From positions 1 to 33,397 of the forward strand of contig JAFGEY010000235.1 of the NCBI GenBank assembly GCA_016931365.1: 33,397 nucleotides of DNA, in the 5' to 3' direction. Within the stretch, counting starts at the first letter, position 1, and every line of letters begins with the position of its first letter. The notes under the pieces are model-generated. The model was not told the DNA's origin. It searched no databases and saw nothing but the letters and a program-made list of their open reading frames with translations. The DNA is from Anaerolineae bacterium (GTDB taxonomy: Bacteria; Chloroflexota; Anaerolineae; JAFGEY01). The translations under genes and the position numbers were made by a program. Positions 24,301 to 30,711 of the stretch are shown here, in pieces.

Positions 24301-24376
24301 CGTGATGCGTGAAACGTCAAACGTAAGGACGGGAAAAGCAAACCCGGTCTTTTTAGTCCTCACGTTTGACGTTTGA
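24301..24376. repeat. dispersed ~75-bp intergenic repeat, copy 1
   Basis: Contains cgtgatgcgt, acgtcaaacgt, then a core aaaagcaaacccggtc and the reversed arm acgtttgacg. The same order of parts occurs at 29037-29107. Its arms are complementary, so it can fold back on itself. It lies between the SAF oxidoreductase stop and the VOC start. Confidence 0.7.
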
Positions 24377-24380
24377 TAAT

Positions 24381-25676
24381 TCACTTTTCCATCGACGACT
24401 GCTCGTCCTGCATCTGTCGCAGCAAGTAGACGAATTTGCTCGTGTCCGGCGCGAAACTGTCTCGAGTCAGCAGCTCGCCCTTGGCGGTTGGCTTGAGCAC
24501 CCGCCCGCCGGGCACCAGCCCCAACGGGACCGCCCCGTGTGATTTCGCCTCGACATAGGTATAGGTGCGCCCGAAAAAGTCGGCCTGGCCGATCTCGCCG
24601 ACCACCTCGCCGGGCGCGAGCGGGCGCTTGGCCAGCGCGCAGACTTCGGAGACCATGCGTGTGGAGACGATGGCCGCTTCGCCGTACAGCACCGCCTCGG
24701 CGACCGACAGCGGTGTCTCAACGTTGCACAGGTGATAGGGACGGTACAGGGTGTAATACGGCCCGTCGCCCATGGCCAGGAATTTCATGTCGGCGCGAAT
24801 GCGCTCGTCCGGCGAGGTGATCACCACAAACACGCCCGGCGCAACCTTGCCGGTCGAATAATCGACGCAGCCCTTGCGGCTGAGCACGCCGCCATCCTCC
24901 CTGGGAACGAACACCTTGTTGAGCTGATCAACGTCGGCCTTGACGCCGTGCATCCCCGGCACGTCGGGCAGCAGGCCGGTGGCGTTGGACATGGCCGCCA
25001 GCTCGACCATCGTCTTGGAGCCGTCCTTGAACGCGGCGAGCATCTTGGCGCTCATGCCGCGCCGCGCGGCTTCTTCGCGGCAGTTCTCCTCGGTGGCGTC
25101 GAAATCGATGACGTTGTTCTTGCCCTTGCCCAGGCAGACGATCTCGAAACCGAGCGCGGCGGCCTGCTCGTAGAGCATCTTGCACACGCCCGGCTCGTCG
25201 CCAAAGGCAGCGGTATAGACGACGCCGGCCTGCTGCGCCAGCCGGTAGAGCAGCGGCCCGACGGTGACGTCGGTCTCGACGTTGAGCATGATCACGTGCT
25301 TGCCGCTCATGATCCCCGTCCAGGCCACCCGCGCGCCGACCTCGGTCAACCCGGTGGCCTCGACCACCGCATCCAGCCCGTCGAGTTGGGCCAGCATGAC
25401 CGGGTCCTCGGTCAGCACGCGCTTGCCGGCGCGCAGCGCATCCTCGGCCTCGCCGCGCCGGTCGGTGATGCAGATGTCGTCGTCGCTCAAACCGAGCGTG
25501 CGCAGTGTCTCCCTGGCCCGCGCCGGGGCCACGTCGGCGATAGCCACGGTATCCATCCCCGCCATCTGGTGGGTGACGTGCACCATCCCCGACCCCATGT
25601 GCCCGCAGCCGACCAAGCCCACGCGGATGGGGGTGCCCGCAAATTCAAGTTGTTTTAAATGTTCGTAGATTTCCAT
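24381..25676 (-). CDS. SAF-domain NAD(P)-dependent oxidoreductase (homoserine-dehydrogenase-like)
   Basis: 431 residues from the ATG at 25674-25676 ([10 protein letters not shown]), which has GGAG seven bases upstream. The Rossmann motif is [12 protein letters not shown] at residues 19-30. [32 protein letters not shown] and [16 protein letters not shown] follow. The C-terminal third ([43 protein letters not shown]) is a SAF domain. Proteins of this build are often called homoserine dehydrogenase or FlgA-like and are common in sugar catabolic clusters. It probably oxidises or reduces a sugar or sugar-acid intermediate. The 139-base gap upstream holds a TTGACA (25750-25755) without a convincing -10 box. 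Confidence 0.88.
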   Translation of the reverse strand: MEIYEHLKQLEFAGTPIRVGLVGCGHMGSGMVHVTHQMAGMDTVAIADVAPARARETLRTLGLSDDDICITDRRGEAEDALRAGKRVLTEDPVMLAQLDGLDAVVEATGLTEVGARVAWTGIMSGKHVIMLNVETDVTVGPLLYRLAQQAGVVYTAAFGDEPGVCKMLYEQAAALGFEIVCLGKGKNNVIDFDATEENCREEAARRGMSAKMLAAFKDGSKTMVELAAMSNATGLLPDVPGMHGVKADVDQLNKVFVPREDGGVLSRKGCVDYSTGKVAPGVFVVITSPDERIRADMKFLAMGDGPYYTLYRPYHLCNVETPLSVAEAVLYGEAAIVSTRMVSEVCALAKRPLAPGEVVGEIGQADFFGRTYTYVEAKSHGAVPLGLVPGGRVLKPTAKGELLTRDSFAPDTSKFVYLLRQMQDEQSSMEK

Positions 25677-25815
25677 TAAAGTCTCCTGATTAACTTGATA
25701 AAAATTCGATGCATTCACAGAGCTTGCCCAAGACGGGTACGGATAAGAGTGTCAATATATTCTGAGAAAAGTTGTTCCACTTGTAGCGGATGACTCAGCT
25801 TGGGGGTTTGGCGTG

Positions 25816-27084
25816 TTACTCGCTTTCATTATATCTACCCTCGCAGCCGTCCAGTTCAGCATAGATCGGAATGCTGGTGGATTCGAGCTGTTGTAAGCAT
25901 TTGGAGAGCGTTATTAATAATCCCAATTTTACTTTTGACGGCCGTACTCTAATCAAGGTACGCATAAACTGGGGCAAATCATTTGTGCCCTGCGCAGTTA
26001 GCAAATTGCCATCACATACAACCGGTTTGTCCAGGTATTCAATGTCGGCAACGGCATAGATAATGTCATCGCGCATTTGCGGTGCACAGGTGATCACTCT
26101 TTTTTCAAGCATTCCTGTTGTCAACAACACTTTGGGGCCACGTTCGATCGCACCGATAGGTTTTCCGTATACGTTCATTTCATTGACAAGCTGGGTAATT
26201 CCCGGATGTCCACGAATCATCCAGGTCGCAAGTCCGCCTGGCAGCAATAAACCATCGAGTTCCTGAAAACTGATGGAAAGGCTGTTTGATTCTGCCTCGG
26301 TGTCACAAGATCTGACGGCGCCGATATTGGGCAATGCACGATCAACCATAGCATGCCATCCCATCTCACCCCATTCCCAGGTCGAACTGCTCAACCGTAC
26401 TTGTTGCCCGGCTTTTCGACCCAATAATAACGCATGACCGCCTTCTTCTTGAATCCGCAAGCGAAGGTAATCTACCTGTGTGGCATCACTGGCATCATCA
26501 ACGATGATACCCCATATCTGGTCTCGCAGACGTTGCCCATGGCCTGCGGGCAGCACACAACCTTGTAGGTCGGCAAAGGCTTCGAACACAAGATGGAAAA
26601 ACTGGGGCAGATCGCGGGGGAAAATCGCGGTGACGATTTGCCCATCACGGACAGCACGCGCGCCCTCCGGTACGATCGCGCCAACCGCCCGCAAATCGTC
26701 CATCATACTCCAGGCGGCTGTAGCATGAACGCCGCGCATCAGACCGGCTGAGATCATGACCTGTTGACCATGACAGATTGCAGCACAGACCTTGCCGCGT
26801 GTATAGCAGTCTTGCACCAGGCACAATACCTGAGCACGTTGACGCAATTTTTCCGGTCCCAGCCCGCCGGGAATCACCACTCCGTCAAAAGTTTGCCCTG
26901 CGACCTGGCTGATCATCACATCGGCATAACCCGTTGAATGATCCTCCAATTCGTATTCCAGCCGATCGAGGCCGATGACTGTAACGGTTGCGCCAGCTTC
27001 ACGCAATCGGAGTCGACTGTAGTTGAACTCGGTTGGATTGGTGCCCCGTTCAACAAGCACAGCAATGTTCGAGTTGGTCAACAT
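25816..27084 (-). CDS. double DJ-1/PfpI-domain protein with degenerate second domain
   Basis: 422 residues made of two DJ-1/PfpI-like domains. The first (residues 5-185) contains DGVVIPGGLGPEKLR and the nucleophile elbow AAICHGQQVM with C104 and H105. The second (about 190-400) contains DGLLLPGGLATWMIRG and, at the matching elbow, GAIERGPKVL with E314 and R315 in place of Cys and His. PfpI-like enzymes include glyoxalases, amidases and chaperones, so a glyoxal-handling role would fit sugar work, but only domain 1 could be catalytic. Codon and base use look AT-richer than neighbours. The start abuts a truncated PIN toxin remnant and its ribosome site is weak. Family secure; reaction unknown. 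Confidence 0.85.
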   Translation of the reverse strand: MLTNSNIAVLVERGTNPTEFNYSRLRLREAGATVTVIGLDRLEYELEDHSTGYADVMISQVAGQTFDGVVIPGGLGPEKLRQRAQVLCLVQDCYTRGKVCAAICHGQQVMISAGLMRGVHATAAWSMMDDLRAVGAIVPEGARAVRDGQIVTAIFPRDLPQFFHLVFEAFADLQGCVLPAGHGQRLRDQIWGIIVDDASDATQVDYLRLRIQEEGGHALLLGRKAGQQVRLSSSTWEWGEMGWHAMVDRALPNIGAVRSCDTEAESNSLSISFQELDGLLLPGGLATWMIRGHPGITQLVNEMNVYGKPIGAIERGPKVLLTTGMLEKRVITCAPQMRDDIIYAVADIEYLDKPVVCDGNLLTAQGTNDLPQFMRTLIRVRPSKVKLGLLITLSKCLQQLESTSIPIYAELDGCEGRYNESE

Positions 27085-27131
27085 TTTCCTACACCCGCCG
27101 TCACCACATTGGCGTCAACAACAACGTTCAT
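27078..27131 (-). pseudogene. truncated PIN-domain (VapC-like) toxin start
   Basis: The frame from the ATG at 27129-27131 reads MNVVVDANVVTA, the typical first beta strand of a PIN-domain ribonuclease with its first acidic residue, then ends after five more codons. The ATG overlaps the end of the upstream antitoxin-like gene by 17 bases, a common VapBC arrangement. The remaining 110 or so residues of a PIN toxin are missing, replaced by the start of the DJ-1 gene. Confidence 0.65.
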
Positions 27132-27339
27132 TCCTGATCGCTCCAAACTCCCGCATATCTTGCATCCGCTCTTCTCTTGCTTCGGCAACCGGATCGCCGG
27201 CATAAGCCCCGTGTGTTTCGTGAATCTGGCGGCGGATTTGGGACAACATTTCGAGCGCCTGCAATTCGCGTTCAAGCGCTGTGGCCGGATCAGGTAGGTG
27301 CATTTCCTCAGCACCCTTGTGTTGTGGTTTTTCAGGCAT
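27115..27339 (-). CDS. small antitoxin-like protein upstream of the PIN remnant
   Basis: 74 residues (MPEKPQHKGAEEMHLPDPATA), mostly charged and helical, ending AIRNERCC. GGAG lies nine bases before the ATG. It has no recognisable DNA-binding domain, but its size, composition and overlap with a PIN toxin start fit an antitoxin of a VapBC-type pair. It may simply be an orphan left after toxin loss. The call rests on context; the reading frame itself looks genuine because its codons resemble those of nearby genes. Confidence 0.55.
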   Translation of the reverse strand: MPEKPQHKGAEEMHLPDPATALERELQALEMLSQIRRQIHETHGAYAGDPVAEAREERMQDMREFGAIRNERCC

Positions 27340-27435
27340 CAATCGCACTCCTCACTACAAATCTGTCCGTGATGTCCGCTAACTGCGGCCGGTTTACTCC
27401 GCACTACACTGCAATTTGCAATTCGCAACTCGCCC

Positions 27436-28986
27436 TTAAATCTGGCCCCGCAGCCGCGCCAGATCGACGTAATCCGCCTTGACGTGCTCGTAAATGCGCT
27501 TGTACAGCGCAAAATACTCCATATACCGCGCGTGGTTGGCCGCATTCGGCTCCATCGGCTCGATGGTCTCGGCCCACTCTTTGGCGATGCCGAAATCCGC
27601 GAACACGCCGGTGGCCACACCGGCCAAAATTGCATCGCCAAAGGGCGCGCCGGTGCGCCGCTTGACCAGGGCAATCGGCACATTGAACACATCGCAGATG
27701 ATCTGCCGCCACAACGGGCTGACCGCACCGCCCTCGTTGAGGGCCATCGGCAGGTTGATCGGCAGCCCGCTCTGCTGGATGAGGTGGAACGAATCGTACA
27801 TGGCAAAAGCCACCCCTTCCATCATGGCGCGCACAAAATGCCCCTTGCTGTGGTTCATCGACAGGCCGAAAACGACGCCGCGCGCGTACACGTCCCAGAT
27901 CGGCGTGCGCTCGCCCATCAAAAAGGGCAAGATGATCAGCCCGTCGCAGCCCGGCGGCACTCTTTGCGCCTGCATGTTGAATAGATCGTAAGACGAGACG
28001 CCCAACACGCGCTCCGTCTCGACCTCGACCTGCCCAAACTGATCGCGCAGGTAGCGAATGCACTGCCCGCCGGTCATCGTCGTCGGCACCGTCACGTAGG
28101 TCTGCGGGATCGTATAAGGGAAATTCATCATCAGGTAGCCGATGTCCGAGAACGCAAAATTGACATCCCGGTACACAATGCCAAAATTGCCCACCGACCC
28201 CAAATTGCTTTGAAAATCGCCCGGCGCGATGGCCCCCGCGCCCACCCAACTGGCGTTGCAGTCCACCTGCCCCGCCGCCACCGGCGTGCCGGCCCTCAGC
28301 CCCGTCTGTGCGGCGGCCTGCGCCGTCACCTCGCCCACCACGGCCTCGCACGGGTAGAGATCGGGCAAAATGTCGGGCGAGATGCCGATCTCGTCCAGCA
28401 TCGCCTCATCAAAGCGCAGCTCGCGCAGGTTATAAGCCACGCCGTAAAACGCCCCCCCCGATCGGTGGAGGGTGGCCTTGCCGGTGAGTTTGAGGGTGAT
28501 AAAGCCGTCGATGGTCAGCGCCTTGAAGATTTTTTTGTACGAATCGGGCCGGTTGCGCTTTTCCCACAGCAGGTTCACCAGCGCGGGGTGATCTTCGAGG
28601 CGGTAGCCCGAAAGCTGATAAATGCGCTCCCCGCCGATCTCTTCTTTGAGCCAGGCTGCCTCGGCGGTGGCCCGGCGATCCATCAGATTGTAGGCGCGGT
28701 GGATCGGGTTGTGATCGGCGTCGACCATGACCAGCGACGGCAGGGCCGACGAGACGGCCACACCGCAAATCTGCGCCGGATCGATCCGCGACTCAGCCAG
28801 CGCCTTTTGAATGATCCGGCAGGCGATCTCCCAATACAGCCCCGCATCGTGCTCCGACCAGCCGGGATGGTCGTGGAAAAAGGGATATTCCTCAAAACTA
28901 AAGCCCAGCACCTCGCCCTGCGCGTCGATGATACAGGCCTTGGCCCCGCCGGTGCCGTAATCGATGCCGAGCAAAAAGTCCGACAT
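27436..28986 (-). CDS. FGGY-family carbohydrate kinase
   Basis: 516 residues from the ATG at 28984-28986 ([14 protein letters not shown]), preceded by GGAGGG. The N-terminal phosphate-binding motif [11 protein letters not shown] is at residues 7-17, [17 protein letters not shown] follows near 40-55, [15 protein letters not shown] near 100, and the C-terminal [40 protein letters not shown] contains the FGGY signature region. Such kinases phosphorylate ketoses or polyols such as xylulose, ribulose or fuculose. The fucose/arabinose isomerase-like gene in the same locus would supply a ketose. It is the first enzyme gene after the SorC regulator, from which it is separated by a dispersed repeat. 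Family firm; specificity unknown. Confidence 0.93.
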   Translation of the reverse strand: MSDFLLGIDYGTGGAKACIIDAQGEVLGFSFEEYPFFHDHPGWSEHDAGLYWEIACRIIQKALAESRIDPAQICGVAVSSALPSLVMVDADHNPIHRAYNLMDRRATAEAAWLKEEIGGERIYQLSGYRLEDHPALVNLLWEKRNRPDSYKKIFKALTIDGFITLKLTGKATLHRSGGAFYGVAYNLRELRFDEAMLDEIGISPDILPDLYPCEAVVGEVTAQAAAQTGLRAGTPVAAGQVDCNASWVGAGAIAPGDFQSNLGSVGNFGIVYRDVNFAFSDIGYLMMNFPYTIPQTYVTVPTTMTGGQCIRYLRDQFGQVEVETERVLGVSSYDLFNMQAQRVPPGCDGLIILPFLMGERTPIWDVYARGVVFGLSMNHSKGHFVRAMMEGVAFAMYDSFHLIQQSGLPINLPMALNEGGAVSPLWRQIICDVFNVPIALVKRRTGAPFGDAILAGVATGVFADFGIAKEWAETIEPMEPNAANHARYMEYFALYKRIYEHVKADYVDLARLRGQI

Positions 28987-29022
28987 AATACCCTCCCGAA
29001 TGATGCAAAATGGTTTATATTT

Positions 29023-29107
29023 CGTCAAGCGTCAAACGTGATGCGTCAAACGTGAGGATTGAAAAGCGAACCGGGTCTTTAAACCCTGACGTTTGACGCT
29101 TGACGTC
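29023..29107. repeat. dispersed ~75-bp intergenic repeat, copy 2
   Basis: Contains gcgtcaaacgtgatgcgtc, the core aaaagcgaaccgggtctt, and a reversed arm acgtttgacgcttgacg. Arms GCGTCAAACGT and ACGTTTGACGC are complementary, giving a fold-back element. It fills the gap between the SorC stop and the kinase ribosome site. Confidence 0.75.
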
Positions 29108-30064
29108 TTATGCCTCTTCCATCAACCTGCGCCCGGTTTCTTCATCCGTCACCAGCACATCGATCAACTTGCCGCGCAGCGCGGCGCGGATCACTTCATA
29201 TTTGTCCGGCCCGCCGGCCACGCCGATCACGCGCGGGATGCGCCGCATCTGCTCCAGGTCCAGGCCGATGATGCGCTCGTTGATCTCGTGCTCGACGGGT
29301 TTGCCCCGCGCGTCGAAAAAACGCAAAGCGATGTCGCCGACTGCGCCCAGCGCGTGCAGTTTGTCCAGTTCGTCTTGGGAGAGAATGCCGGAGCGCATCA
29401 GCACCGACTCCGGCGTGGGGCGTCCTAACCCAACGAGGGCCAGATCGGCCTGTGCGGCGAGGGTCAGCGTGCCGGCGATCTGCGGGTCGGCGAGCAGCGC
29501 GTCGCGTACCAACGCGCTGGCGACAATGCCCGGCGCGGAGAGCATGTGCGGTTTCGCGCCCAAGGCCAGTGCGGTGCGGTGAACCAGGTCGGCGCCGTAC
29601 ACGTCGGCTTCGGGCAGGCCCAGCCCGCCGAGCATCTGCACCACCTTGATCTCGGGCCAGCTTTGTGCGGGCAGTGCGTCGACGACGGAAAGCAGTGTGG
29701 TACCCCAGCTCAGGGTCAGCACCTCGTCGCCTTGCAGGCCGCGCGCCAGGCACTCGGCCGCCGCCGCGCCGATCTCGCCCCCCGACCTTAAGGTCGGGGC
29801 TAATCTGGTTGAGGCGACCACAATCGCCTCGTGGAGGCCATAGCGGGCTTCGATCTCTCGCTCCAGGTCGGCGTTGGAGGATTGCGGCGCAACGACAGCG
29901 ATCTGGACGATCTTGTCTTCACGCGCGCGGCTGAGCAGCCGCGACACCTTGATCCGCGACAGGCCCAAGCGCTGCCCGATCTGCTGCTGGGTCAAATCGT
30001 CCTCGTAATAGGCCTTGGCGACCTTGTAAAGCAGTTTCTTGAATTCCAGGTCGGCGATCATCAT
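29108..30064 (-). CDS. SorC-family transcriptional regulator
   Basis: Up to 318 residues; the real start may be the second ATG at 30059-30061, which is better spaced from GGAGG. The N-terminal helix-turn-helix is [26 protein letters not shown] (residues 24-49). The effector domain has [10 protein letters not shown], then [60 protein letters not shown] and [33 protein letters not shown], all typical for SorC/DeoR-like sugar-phosphate sensors. It should repress or activate the downstream sugar genes. A stretch encoding about residues 89-95 is a 20-base perfect palindrome of REP type. It is transcribed from a promoter that abuts that of the divergent CBS gene. Confidence 0.95.
   Translation of the reverse strand: MMIADLEFKKLLYKVAKAYYEDDLTQQQIGQRLGLSRIKVSRLLSRAREDKIVQIAVVAPQSSNADLEREIEARYGLHEAIVVASTRLAPTLRSGGEIGAAAAECLARGLQGDEVLTLSWGTTLLSVVDALPAQSWPEIKVVQMLGGLGLPEADVYGADLVHRTALALGAKPHMLSAPGIVASALVRDALLADPQIAGTLTLAAQADLALVGLGRPTPESVLMRSGILSQDELDKLHALGAVGDIALRFFDARGKPVEHEINERIIGLDLEQMRRIPRVIGVAGGPDKYEVIRAALRGKLIDVLVTDEETGRRLMEEA
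29780..29799. repeat. REP-like palindrome inside the SorC coding sequence
   Basis: A perfect 20-base palindrome, CCCCGACCTT followed by its complement AAGGTCGGGG. It encodes a short loop (APTLRSG) between the first effector strand and the following helix, in frame and without a stop codon. Confidence 0.85.
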
Positions 30065-30076
30065 TCCTCCCGTTCA

Positions 30077-30096
30077 TTTGTTCATTGCCGAACAAA
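30077..30096. promoter_or_regulatory. candidate SorC operator
   Basis: TTTGTTC (30077-30083) and GAACAAA (30090-30096) form a perfect seven-base inverted repeat with a six-base spacer. It sits just downstream of the predicted start of the SorC transcript, where a bound repressor would block the gene. No second copy was found elsewhere in the window by eye. Confidence 0.55.
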
Positions 30097-30107
30097 AGAA
30101 CGAAATA

Positions 30108-30136
30108 ATGCTACCACGCTTTCGAGCGGCTGTCAA
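30108..30136 (-). promoter_or_regulatory. sigma-70 promoter of the SorC gene
   Basis: On the minus strand a perfect TTGACA (30131-30136) is followed after 17 bases by TAGCAT (30108-30113, 4 of 6). It is back to back with the CBS promoter; the two -35 boxes are separated by a single base. Confidence 0.7.
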
Positions 30137-30137
30137 A

Positions 30138-30166
30138 TTGGCAGCGCCGCCGGTTCGTGGTATAAT
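30138..30166 (+). promoter_or_regulatory. sigma-70 promoter of the CBS gene
   Basis: TTGGCA (30138-30143, 5 of 6) is followed after 17 bases by a perfect TATAAT (30161-30166), with TGG just ahead in the extended -10 position. This is the strongest plus-strand promoter in the window. Confidence 0.8.
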
Positions 30167-30208
30167 TTGTGCTCACCAGAGAATAATTCAGACGATGAGG
30201 AGAAAACC

Positions 30209-30619
30209 ATGCAGGAGAAAACCGTGGCCGAAGTGATGCACAAGGGGGTCATCGCCTGTCGACCGGATACGCCGATGAACGAAGTAGTGCGCATCGTCAG
30301 CGACACGGACGTCCACGCCATTGTGGTGATGGATGAGAACAGTCACGCCTTGGGTGTTGTTTCCCACGTGGATATTATCCGACTGTTTGACAAGGACCTC
30401 GCTGCCTATACTGCAAGCGATGTGATGAGCCACACTATCTATGACATCGAACTACACGAATCGGCCAGGGCTGCCGTGGACAAGATATTGGCAAACGGCG
30501 TCCACCGTCTGCTGGTCGTTGAAACCGACGGCAATGTGCACAGACCGGTGGGCATCATTTCAACCACGGACCTGATCAAAGAGATGCGCGGCTCGCGGTG
30601 GGTTTGGTACATGGGCTGA
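30209..30619 (+). CDS. CBS-domain pair protein
   Basis: 136 residues from the ATG at 30209, with GAGGAG about seven bases upstream. The first CBS motif (residues 5-60) includes VAEVMHKGVIACRPDTPMNEVVRIVSDTDVHAIVVMDE and GVVSHVDIIRLF. The second (about 70-128) includes ASDVMSHTIYDIELHESARAAVDKILANGVHRLLVVE and GIISTTDLIKEM. Paired CBS domains bind adenine nucleotides and usually regulate another protein, but this is a stand-alone module. It is divergent from the SorC gene, so it may share its control, but there is no direct functional link to sugar work. Followed by a strong terminator. Confidence 0.93.
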   Translation: MQEKTVAEVMHKGVIACRPDTPMNEVVRIVSDTDVHAIVVMDENSHALGVVSHVDIIRLFDKDLAAYTASDVMSHTIYDIELHESARAAVDKILANGVHRLLVVETDGNVHRPVGIISTTDLIKEMRGSRWVWYMG

Positions 30620-30659
30620 CCATAAGTTCCTCGCTGTGTGCGATATAGAGGAACCGGCG

Positions 30660-30700
30660 ATTCCTGGGATTCGGGTCAACCCAATCTCGGGAATTTTTGT
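30660..30700 (+). terminator. rho-independent terminator of the CBS gene
   Basis: A 12-bp stem ATTCCTGGGATT/AATCTCGGGAAT (30660-30671 and 30683-30694, two G-U pairs) carries an inner GGG/CCC helix, and TTTTTGTT follows immediately. It ends the CBS transcript just before the next gene starts. Confidence 0.85.
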
Positions 30701-30711
30701 TAAATTGGTAA

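Noticed and set aside
25727..25755. TTGACA upstream of the SAF oxidoreductase as a promoter.
   Set aside because: Sequences 16-18 bases downstream (such as CTTGGG) do not resemble a -10 box.
25729..25815. A short reading frame after the DJ-1 gene that reads like protein ([27 protein letters not shown]) before a stop.
   Set aside because: In-frame stops lie just upstream and there is no start codon, so at most 35 codons are open. It could be a gene remnant or a frameshifted tail, but it cannot be supported as a gene.
29000..29028. Possible promoter for the FGGY kinase (TTGACG, 17 bases, CATCAT on the minus strand).
   Set aside because: The predicted transcript start would fall within the ribosome site of the gene, and TTGACG is part of the dispersed repeat arm.
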